Positions 54,833-62,226 of a stretch of 64,000 nucleotides of DNA are shown piece after piece. The translations under genes and the position numbers were made by a program. The DNA is taken from the NCBI GenBank assembly GCA_027482245.1, contig JAIXWG010000065.1, positions 1 through 64,000 of the forward strand, in the 5' to 3' direction. Position 1 is the first letter of the stretch; every line of letters starts with the position of its first letter. The notes beneath the pieces were generated by a model that saw nothing but the letters and a program-made list of their open reading frames with translations, did no database searches and was not told the DNA's origin. Source of the DNA: Acetobacteraceae bacterium (GTDB lineage: Bacteria; Pseudomonadota; Alphaproteobacteria; Acetobacterales; Acetobacteraceae).

Positions 54833-54863
54833 CATGCTGCGGCCGTCCCCACGGAGGCCCCGC

Positions 54864-55313
54864 ATGACCACCATCGCCTGGGATGGCCGCACCCTTGCCG
54901 GCGACCGCCGCGGCAATGCCGGCGGCATGGCCTATGAACTGGTGAAAATCCGGCGCACCGGGGATGGCCGCCTGCTCGGCTTCTCCGGTGATATCGGCGT
55001 CGGCATGCTGATGCTGGACTGGCTCGACCGGGGTGGCCCCCGCCCGCCGCAGCAGGACACGGACCGCTGGGCCACGGTGCTGGAGATTACCGCCGATGGC
55101 GCCTGCTGGTGCCATGGCCGGGACAGCCGCTGGCGGATCGAGCAGCCCTTCTTCGCCATCGGCTCCGGCCGGGACTTCGCCCTCGCCGCCATGGCCTGTG
55201 GCCGCACGGCGGCGGAGGCGGTGGACCTCGCCGCCCGCTTCGATACCGGCACGGGCAACGGCGTGGACGCGCTGGCGCTGGCCGAGGGCCCCGCGCTGCG
55301 CGTCGCCGCCTAA
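54864..55313 (+). CDS. HslV/20S-proteasome-like Ntn hydrolase
   Basis: The 149-residue protein begins MTTIAWDGRTLAGDRRGNAGGMAYELVKIRR. After loss of Met this matches HslV TTIVSV...AGDGQ...KVRR, with Thr1 nucleophile, Asp13 and Lys27 in the places of HslV Thr1, Asp17 and Lys33. GFSGDIGVGMLMLDWLDRG corresponds to the HslV GFAGGTADA helix. It lacks about 25 residues compared with HslV and no HslU ATPase is adjacent. Such short proteins also occur in phages. A GGAGG before ATG 54864 fixes the start; an upstream ATG would block N-terminal processing. Confidence 0.75.
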   Translation: MTTIAWDGRTLAGDRRGNAGGMAYELVKIRRTGDGRLLGFSGDIGVGMLMLDWLDRGGPRPPQQDTDRWATVLEITADGACWCHGRDSRWRIEQPFFAIGSGRDFALAAMACGRTAAEAVDLAARFDTGTGNGVDALALAEGPALRVAA

Positions 55314-56281
55314 TCCGCCGTCGCGCCGCTCGCTCGCACCACCGGCACCCATTCCGCCAGTTCCCGCCGCAGGAAGGCCGCAAACTCGGCCGGGCTGCCC
55401 TCCGCGATCGGCGGCAGATCCTGCTCCTCCAGCCGCGCGCGGTTCGCGGGGTCCGTGACCGCCGCCCGCACCGCCTCGTTCATCCGCGCCACGATCGGCG
55501 CGGGCGTGCCGGCGGGGGCAAACAGGCCGAACCAGGAATAGGCCTTGTACTGAGGCAGCCCCGCCTCCGCCGCCGTCGGCACATCGGGCATGAGGGGCGA
55601 CCGCGCCCCCGTCGCCACCGCCAGGCAGCGCAGCCGCCCACTGGCATGGTGGGCCGCGATCAGCGCCGGCGTGTCGAAGCAGATGGAGACCTGCCCGGCC
55701 AGCATGTCCGTCAGCATGGGCGCGCTGCCCCGGTAGGGCACATGCGTCGCCTCCGCCCCGATGGCATTGAGGAAGGCGACGGCCCCGATATGCGCCGACC
55801 CGCCCGCGCCGCCGGTCCCGTAGGCATACTTGCCCGGATTGGCCTTCAGCAGCGCCACCAACCCCCGCAGGTCGGCGACGCCGAGCGAGGGATGCACCGT
55901 GATGCAGATCGGCACCACCACGGTCGGCGCCACGGCCACGAAATCCCGCTCCGGGTCATAGGGCAGCCGGCCCCCGTACAGCCCGACCGCCAGCACATGG
56001 GTCGAGATCGTCCCCATGACGAAGACGCTGCCATCCGGCGGCGACTTCGCCACGCTGTCCGACCCGATCGTCCCCCCTGCCCCGCCCCGGTTCTCGATCA
56101 CCACCGGCTGCCCCAGCACCTGCTGGATACGCGGCGCCAGCAGCCTGGTCGAGACATCCGTGCTGCCGCCCGCCGCGAAGGGCACGACGATCCGCACCGG
56201 CCTGGTCGGCCAGGGCGCCTGCGCGCGGGCGATGCCCGGCAGGGCGAGAGCGGGAAGCAGAAGGGCGGAGCGACGATGCAT
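55310..56281 (-). CDS. Bug/TctC-family receptor inside the pyrimidine cluster
   Basis: The 323-residue secreted protein has signal peptide MHRRSALLLPALALPGIARAQ, then VRIVVPFAAGGSTDVSTR and VVIENRGGAGGTIGSDSVAKSPPDGSVFVMG; THVPYRGSAPMLTDMLAGQVSICFD is the ligand loop. It is antisense to its neighbours, overlaps the end of the HslV-like gene by 4 bp and separates it from pyrC'. That position looks like an insertion into an otherwise conserved pyrB-pyrC-plsY-dprA order. The ligand is unknown. Confidence 0.88.
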   Translation of the reverse strand: MHRRSALLLPALALPGIARAQAPWPTRPVRIVVPFAAGGSTDVSTRLLAPRIQQVLGQPVVIENRGGAGGTIGSDSVAKSPPDGSVFVMGTISTHVLAVGLYGGRLPYDPERDFVAVAPTVVVPICITVHPSLGVADLRGLVALLKANPGKYAYGTGGAGGSAHIGAVAFLNAIGAEATHVPYRGSAPMLTDMLAGQVSICFDTPALIAAHHASGRLRCLAVATGARSPLMPDVPTAAEAGLPQYKAYSWFGLFAPAGTPAPIVARMNEAVRAAVTDPANRARLEEQDLPPIAEGSPAEFAAFLRRELAEWVPVVRASGATAD

Positions 56282-56330
56282 GCGGCAAGCCTCGGGCGAT
56301 TCCGGCCGAGCATACACGCCGCGCGGCCCG

Positions 56331-56359
56331 ATGGCGGGACTCCGCCACCACGCTATAAG
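56331..56359 (+). promoter_or_regulatory. Candidate leaderless promoter of pyrC'
   Basis: ATGGCG (56331-56336) and TATAAG (56354-56359) are 17 bp apart, and the -10 ends 6 nt before ATG 56366. No RBS is visible ahead of the ATG. Confidence 0.45.
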
Positions 56360-56365
56360 CGCCCC

Positions 56366-57640
56366 ATGGCCGACACCCTCATCACCCATGCCCGCCTCAT
56401 CGACCCCGCCACCGGCCTCGATGCGCCGGGCGGGTTGCTGGTGCGGGATGGCGTCATCCTCGACCACGGCAGCAACCTTGGCGTGCCGGATGGCGCGACG
56501 GTGATCGATGCCGGCGGCGCCGTCCTCGCCCCGGGGATCATCGACATGCGCGCGGCGCTGGGCGAACCCGGCTTCGAGCATCGGGAGACGGTGGCCTCCG
56601 CCGCCCAGGCCGCGGCCGCCGGCGGCATCACCACCCTCTGCGCCCTGCCGGATACCGACCCGCCCATCGACGACGCCGCGCTGGTCCAGTTCCTGATCCG
56701 CCGGGGGGAGATCACGGGCAGCCTCACCATCCTGCCCTACGGCGCCGCCACCGCGGGCTGCGAGGGCCGAGACATCGCCGAATACGGCCTGCTGCAGGAA
56801 GCCGGCGCCATCGCCTTCACCGATGGCCGGAAGGCGATCGGCAGCGCGCGCCTGATGCGCCTCGCCCTCTCCTACGCCCGCGCCTTCGGCAGCTTCATCA
56901 TCCAGCACCCCGAGGACCCCTCGCTCGCCGCCAATGGCGCCGCGACCGAAGGCGAGCGCGCCACCCGCATGGGCCTGCCCGGTATCCCCCCGGCCGCAGA
57001 ATCCATGATGGTCGCCCGCGACATCGCGCTCGCCCGGCTGACGAAGGGCCATGTCCACTTTGCCCATGTCAGCACCGGTGCCGCGCTGGACCTGATCCGG
57101 GGCGCGAAGGCCGAGGGTCTTTCCGTCACCTGCGACACCGCGCCCCCCTATTTCGACCTGAACGAGACGGCGATCGGGGAATACCGCACCTACGCCAAGC
57201 TCTCCCCGCCGCTGCGGATCGAGGCCGATCGCCTCGCCGTCGTCGCGGCGCTGAAGGACGGCACCATCGATGCGGTGGCCTCCGACCACCAGCCCCGCGA
57301 CGCCGACGACAAGCGCCTGCCCTTCGCCCAGGCGGAGGCCGGGGGCGCGGGCCTCGCCACCCTGCTGGCCGTCACGCTCGCCCGCGTCCATGCCGGCGAC
57401 CTGGCGCTGCCCCAGGCCCTCGCCCTGCTGACATCCCGCCCCGCCGCCCTGCTGAAGCTCGCCACCGGCACACTCGCGAAAGGCGCCCCCGCCGACCTCA
57501 TGCTGTTCCAGCCCGAGCGCGGCTGGCGGGTGGAGGCCGGAAGGCTGCCCGGCAAGGCGCAGAACACGCCCTTCGACGGGCGCGCGCTGGAGGGCCGCGT
57601 CATCGGCACCTGGAAGGCGGGGCGGAGGGTCTTCGGCTGA
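56366..57640 (+). CDS. Non-catalytic dihydroorotase homologue (PyrC'/PyrX)
   Basis: The 424-residue amidohydrolase-fold protein lacks the metal-binding HxH: where active enzymes have IDxHVHLREPG, it reads [12 protein letters not shown] (His62 to Arg, His64 to Ala, Arg66 to Gly). Later ligands are kept ([23 protein letters not shown]). Loss of the first pair is the hallmark of the inactive dihydroorotases that assemble with PyrB in class A aspartate carbamoyltransferase. A catalytic pyrC must exist elsewhere. It overlaps plsY by one base (TGATG). Confidence 0.85.
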   Translation: MADTLITHARLIDPATGLDAPGGLLVRDGVILDHGSNLGVPDGATVIDAGGAVLAPGIIDMRAALGEPGFEHRETVASAAQAAAAGGITTLCALPDTDPPIDDAALVQFLIRRGEITGSLTILPYGAATAGCEGRDIAEYGLLQEAGAIAFTDGRKAIGSARLMRLALSYARAFGSFIIQHPEDPSLAANGAATEGERATRMGLPGIPPAAESMMVARDIALARLTKGHVHFAHVSTGAALDLIRGAKAEGLSVTCDTAPPYFDLNETAIGEYRTYAKLSPPLRIEADRLAVVAALKDGTIDAVASDHQPRDADDKRLPFAQAEAGGAGLATLLAVTLARVHAGDLALPQALALLTSRPAALLKLATGTLAKGAPADLMLFQPERGWRVEAGRLPGKAQNTPFDGRALEGRVIGTWKAGRRVFG

Positions 57641-58233
57641 TGTCCCTGATCCTCGCGGCCCTGCTCGGCTACCTCCTGGGCTCCGTCCCCTACGGCCTGC
57701 TGCTGACCCGCGCCGCGGGGCTCGGCGACATCCGCGCCATCGGGTCGGGGAACATCGGCGCAACCAACGTGCTCCGCACCGGCAACCGGAAGCTGGCCGC
57801 CGCGACGCTCGCGCTGGACGTGCTGAAGGGTGTCGCCGCCCTGCTGATCGCCCGCGCCGCCTGGGGGGAAGACGCGGCGCTCGTCGCCGGCTTCGCGGCC
57901 ATGGCCGGCCACGCCTTCCCCGTCTGGCTCGGCTTCAAGGGCGGCAAGGGGGTCGCGACCGGCGCCGGCGTGCTGCTGGCCGCGACCTGGTGGCTCGGGC
58001 TCGCCGCCGTCGCCACCTGGGCCGCCGTCTTCGCGGCGACGCGCATCTCCTCCGCCGCCGCGCTGGCCACCTGCGCCATCGCGCCCCTTGTCGCCTTCGC
58101 CTTCGGCGACACGAAGCTGGCGCTGTTCGCCCTCGGCCTCGCCGCGCTGATCACCTGGCGGCACAAGGCGAACATCCAGCGGTTGATGGCGGGTACGGAG
58201 CCGAAATCCAGCTTCGGGTCGAAGAAGGGCTGA
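57640..58233 (+). CDS. plsY: Glycerol-3-phosphate acyltransferase PlsY
   Basis: The 197-residue membrane protein has the three PlsY motifs: [33 protein letters not shown] and [21 protein letters not shown], and about five transmembrane helices. It transfers an acyl group from acyl-phosphate to glycerol-3-phosphate to start phospholipid synthesis. It overlaps pyrC' by one base and is 66 bp before dprA. Confidence 0.95.
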   Translation: MSLILAALLGYLLGSVPYGLLLTRAAGLGDIRAIGSGNIGATNVLRTGNRKLAAATLALDVLKGVAALLIARAAWGEDAALVAGFAAMAGHAFPVWLGFKGGKGVATGAGVLLAATWWLGLAAVATWAAVFAATRISSAAALATCAIAPLVAFAFGDTKLALFALGLAALITWRHKANIQRLMAGTEPKSSFGSKKG

Positions 58234-58299
58234 AACCCCACGCTTGCGCGCAAACCCGTTGCGCGATCACACTGGCCGCCTATCAACCTGGACGACAGG

Positions 58300-59421
58300 A
58301 TGGCGGCCACTTCCTCACCTCCCGATGACCTGGCCCGCCTGCGCCTCGCGCGCACGGAGGGCATCGGCCCCGCCACCTTCCGACGCCTCCTCGCCCGCCA
58401 TGGCAGCGCCCGCGCGGCGCTGGAGGCCCTGCCCGCCCACGCCGCCCGCAGCGGCCGCGCCCTGACCCCCTTCCCGGAGGCGCAGGCGGAGCGGGAAATG
58501 GCGGCGCTGACCATGCTGGGCGGCCGCTTCCTCTTCCTCGGCTCGCCCCTCTACCCGCCTTTGCTAGCGCTGCTGGAGGATGCGCCCCCGGCGCTCGCCG
58601 TCCTCGGCAACCCCGCCCTGCTCTCGGCGCGGCAGATCGGGCTGGTGGGCGCGCGCTCCGCCTCCTCCGCCGGGCGGCGCGTGGCGGAACAGCTGGCCGG
58701 CGACCTCGCCCGCGCCGGCCTCGTCGTCACCTCCGGCCTCGCACGCGGCATCGACGCCGCTGCCCATGAAGGCGCGCTCGCCGCCCCCGGCCCCACCATC
58801 GCCGTCGTCGCCGGCGGCCTCGATGAGCCCTACCCGCCGGAGAACGCGCCCCTCCAGGCCCGGATCGTGGCGGAGGGCGGCGCGGTGGTGGCGGAGGCGC
58901 CGCTCGGCACCGCGCCCCTCGCCCGCCACTTCCCCCGCCGCAACCGCATCGTGGCCGGGCTGGTGCTGGGCGTCGTGGTGGTGGAAGCGGCGCCCAAATC
59001 CGGCAGCCTGATCACCGCCCGCCTGGCGCTGGAAGCGGGGCGGGAGGTCTTCGCCGTCCCCGGCAACCCGCTCGACCCCCGCGCCAGGGGGGGCAACGAC
59101 CTGATCCGGCAGGGCGCGCACCTCACGGAAACGGTGGAGGATGTCCTCTCCTTCCTCCCCGAAGCGCCGCGGGACCTGCCCCTCTTCACCCCCCGCGCGC
59201 AGTCGGAACAGTTTGTTGAACGGGCGGAGGAGGCCCCCGCGACGCCGGGAGACCCCGGCAAAGTGCTTGAATTGATTGGCACCCAACCGGTAGCCGTTGA
59301 CGATCTGGTCAGGCGCTGCCAGCTATCCGCCCCGTCCGTGCAGGCGATCCTGCTTGACCTGGAGTTGTCCGGGCTGGTGGAAACCCTGCCCGGAAACCGG
59401 GTCGCACGGTCCCTTTCCTAG
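58300..59421 (+). CDS. dprA: DNA-processing protein DprA
   Basis: The 373-residue protein has an N-terminal SAM/HhH-like part (LARTEGIGPATFRRLLARHG), a central Rossmann fold (IGLVGARSASSAGRRVAEQLAGDLARAGLVVTSGLARGIDAAAHEGAL; LGVVVVEAAPKSGSLITARLALEAGREVFAVPGNPLDPRARGGNDLIRQGA) and a C-terminal winged helix (LELIGTQPVAVDDLVRRCQLSAPSVQAILLDLELSGLVE). DprA loads RecA on incoming single-stranded DNA in transformation. It is 38 bp before topA. Confidence 0.95.
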   Translation: MAATSSPPDDLARLRLARTEGIGPATFRRLLARHGSARAALEALPAHAARSGRALTPFPEAQAEREMAALTMLGGRFLFLGSPLYPPLLALLEDAPPALAVLGNPALLSARQIGLVGARSASSAGRRVAEQLAGDLARAGLVVTSGLARGIDAAAHEGALAAPGPTIAVVAGGLDEPYPPENAPLQARIVAEGGAVVAEAPLGTAPLARHFPRRNRIVAGLVLGVVVVEAAPKSGSLITARLALEAGREVFAVPGNPLDPRARGGNDLIRQGAHLTETVEDVLSFLPEAPRDLPLFTPRAQSEQFVERAEEAPATPGDPGKVLELIGTQPVAVDDLVRRCQLSAPSVQAILLDLELSGLVETLPGNRVARSLS

Positions 59422-59459
59422 GCCTTGCCGACAAGCGCGCGAAAGCAGATCGACAGAAC

Positions 59460-62225
59460 ATGCCCGACGTCCTCGTGGTCGAAAGCCCTGCCAAGGCGAA
59501 GACCATCAACAAGTATCTCGGCTCGGACTTCACGGTCCTGGCCTCCTTCGGCCATGTGCGCGACCTGCCGCCGAAGGACGGTTCCGTCCGGCCGGAGGAA
59601 GACTTCGCCATGGACTGGGAGGCCGATGAGCGTGGCGAGCGCCAGGTCGGCGCCATCGCCAAGGCGCTGAAGGGCGCCCGCCGCCTGTTCCTGGCCACCG
59701 ACCCGGACCGGGAGGGCGAGGCCATTTCCTGGCACGTCCAGGACATGCTCGCCCGCCGTGGCGCGCTGAAGGGCATCGACGTCAAGCGCATCACGTTCAA
59801 CGAGATCACCAAGCGCGCCGTGCAGCACGCGGTGGCGAACCCCCGCCAGCTCGACGTGCCGCTGATCGACGCCTACCTGGCGCGCCGCGCGCTCGACTAC
59901 CTCGTCGGCTTCAACCTCTCCCCGGTGCTGTGGCGCAAGCTCCCCGGCAGCCGCTCCGCCGGCCGCGTGCAGTCCGTCGCCCTTCGTTTGATCTGCGAGC
60001 GAGAGGCGGAGATCGAGGCCTTCCGCGCCCGCGAATACTGGACGGTGGAGGCGCAGTTCGCGACCCCCGTCGGCGCGAAGTTCACCGCCCGCCTGACCCA
60101 CCATGAGGGCAAGCGCCTCGAGCAGTTCGACCTGCCGAACGAGGCCGCGGCGATGGCCGCCAAGGCGGCGGTCGAGGCCGGCAAGTTCAGCGTCGCCTCC
60201 ATCGAGAAGAAGCGGACCAAGCGGAACCCCCCGCCGCCCTTCACGACCTCGACGCTCCAGATGGAAGCGTCGCGCAAGCTTGGCATGGGCGCGCAGGCGG
60301 CGATGCGCGTGGCGCAGCAGCTCTACGAAGGCGTGGACATCGGCGGCGAGACGGTCGGCCTCATCACCTACATGCGCACCGATGGGGTGCAGATGGCGCG
60401 GGAGGCGATCTTCGCCATCCGCGACCATGTGAAGGAGAGCTTCGGCGCCGACTACATCCCCGGCGCGCCGCGCGAATATTCCTCGAAAGCCAAGAACGCG
60501 CAGGAAGCGCACGAAGCCATTCGCCCGACGGACGTGACCCGCACGCCGGACCAGGTGGCTCGCTTCCTCGATGACCGGCAGCGCAAGCTCTATGAGCTCG
60601 TCTGGAAGCGCGCCGTCGCGTCCCAGATGCAGTCGGCCGAGATCGACCAGACGGCCGTCGACATCGCCGATGCCACGGGCCGCACGCGGCTTCGCGCCAA
60701 TGGCTCCGTCATCGCCTTCGACGGCTTCCTGCGCCTGTACCGGGAGGATGAGGATGACCGCGCCGCCGATGCCCGCGCGGGCCTGGCCGCCGCGGCCGAG
60801 GATGAGGACAGCAAGATCCTGCCCCCGATGCGGGAGAAGGACGGGCTGAAGAACGGCCCCGTCGCCGCCAACCAGCACTTCACCCAGCCCCCGCCCCGCT
60901 ACTCGGAGGCGACGCTGGTGAAGCGGCTGGAGGAGCTCGGCATCGGCCGCCCCTCCACCTACGCCTCCATCCTGCAGGTGCTGCAGGACCGGGAATATGT
61001 GCGCCTCGACAAGCGCCGCTTCATCCCGGAGGACCGCGGCCGGCTCGTCACCGCCTTCCTCGTCTCCTTCTTCGAACGCTACGTCGATACCGGCTTCACC
61101 GCGGGGCTGGAGGAGAAGCTGGACGACATCTCCGGCGGCCGCGCCGACTGGCGCGCGGTGATGCGCGCCTTCTGGGATGAGTTCAGCAAGGCCATCGCCT
61201 CCACCAGCGAACTCACCATCAGCGACGTCATCGATGCGCTGGACGAGGATCTGGGCCCGCACTTCTTCCCCGCGCGCAGCGACGGAACGGACCCGCGCGC
61301 CTGCCCGGCCTGCTCCGGCGGGCGGCTCGGTCTCCGCCTCGGCCGCACCGGCGCCTTCATCGGCTGCAACAACTACCCGGAATGCCGCTACACGAGGCCG
61401 CTCGTCGCCCCCGGCGCGGAGGCCGATGGCGCTGCCAGCTTCAACGAGGGTGCGCGCGACCTCGGCGTCGATCCCACCTCCAACCTGCGCGTCCAGCTGA
61501 AGCGCGGTCCCTACGGCCTCTATGTCCAGCTGGGCGAGGAGACGGAGGACGCGAAGGGCAAGAAGGTGAAGCCCCGCCGCGCCAGCCTCGCCAAGGGCAT
61601 GGACCCGGAGGGGCTGACGCTCGACCGCGCCCTCGCTTTGCTCTCCCTGCCCCGCATCGTCGGCGTGCATCCGGAGACGCATGAGGAGATCACGGCCGCG
61701 ATCGGCCGCTTCGGCCCCTATGTGAAGATGGGCAACCTCTTCAAGTCGCTCGACCCGGACGACGACGTGCTGGTCATCGGCCTGAACCGCGCCATGGCGC
61801 TGCTGGCGGATGTGAAGCCGCGCGGAAGGCCGCTCGGCGACCATCCCTCCGGCGGCGTGGTGGAGGTGCGGCGCGGGCGCTTCGGGCCCTTCGCGCTGCA
61901 TGGCAGCCGCGTCGCCTCCCTCCCCCGCACCATGGACTTTGATAGTGTCACGCTGGATGACGCGGTGAAGCTGCTGGCAGAGAAGGGGAAGGACCTGCCG
62001 CCGAAGGGTGGCAAGGGTGCCAAGGGGAAGGCCAAGGCGGCGCCGAAGAAGGCGGCCGCCGCCAAGGCCCCGGCCGCCGATGACGCGCCCGCGCCGAAGA
62101 AGGCGCCCGCGAAGAAGGCCGCTGCGCCCAAGGCCACTGCCGCGAAGAAGCCGGCGGCGAAGAAACCCGCCGCGAAGAAGGCCGCCACCACCACGAAGAA
62201 GCCGGCCGCCCGGAAGGCCAGCTGA
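59460..62225 (+). CDS. topA: DNA topoisomerase I
   Basis: The 921-residue type IA enzyme shows the Toprim start VLVVESPAKAKTINKYLG, the acidic DPDREGEAISWH (residues 81-92) and the catalytic Tyr304 in GLITYMRTDGV. A single C4 zinc ribbon (ACPACSGGRLGLRLGRTGAFIGCNNYPECRY, from residue 615) follows. The tail from about residue 845 is a Lys/Ala/Pro-rich repeat (KKAPAKKAAAPKATAAKKPAAKK) that probably binds nucleic acid non-specifically. It relaxes negative supercoils and is co-directional with dprA and rnr. Confidence 0.97.
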   Translation: MPDVLVVESPAKAKTINKYLGSDFTVLASFGHVRDLPPKDGSVRPEEDFAMDWEADERGERQVGAIAKALKGARRLFLATDPDREGEAISWHVQDMLARRGALKGIDVKRITFNEITKRAVQHAVANPRQLDVPLIDAYLARRALDYLVGFNLSPVLWRKLPGSRSAGRVQSVALRLICEREAEIEAFRAREYWTVEAQFATPVGAKFTARLTHHEGKRLEQFDLPNEAAAMAAKAAVEAGKFSVASIEKKRTKRNPPPPFTTSTLQMEASRKLGMGAQAAMRVAQQLYEGVDIGGETVGLITYMRTDGVQMAREAIFAIRDHVKESFGADYIPGAPREYSSKAKNAQEAHEAIRPTDVTRTPDQVARFLDDRQRKLYELVWKRAVASQMQSAEIDQTAVDIADATGRTRLRANGSVIAFDGFLRLYREDEDDRAADARAGLAAAAEDEDSKILPPMREKDGLKNGPVAANQHFTQPPPRYSEATLVKRLEELGIGRPSTYASILQVLQDREYVRLDKRRFIPEDRGRLVTAFLVSFFERYVDTGFTAGLEEKLDDISGGRADWRAVMRAFWDEFSKAIASTSELTISDVIDALDEDLGPHFFPARSDGTDPRACPACSGGRLGLRLGRTGAFIGCNNYPECRYTRPLVAPGAEADGAASFNEGARDLGVDPTSNLRVQLKRGPYGLYVQLGEETEDAKGKKVKPRRASLAKGMDPEGLTLDRALALLSLPRIVGVHPETHEEITAAIGRFGPYVKMGNLFKSLDPDDDVLVIGLNRAMALLADVKPRGRPLGDHPSGGVVEVRRGRFGPFALHGSRVASLPRTMDFDSVTLDDAVKLLAEKGKDLPPKGGKGAKGKAKAAPKKAAAAKAPAADDAPAPKKAPAKKAAAPKATAAKKPAAKKPAAKKAATTTKKPAARKAS

Positions 62226-62226
62226 C

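Noticed and set aside
54834-54863. Earlier ATG for the HslV-like gene
   Set aside because: The Ntn nucleophile must be the residue after the initiator Met; the internal ATG at 54864 also has GGAGG upstream.
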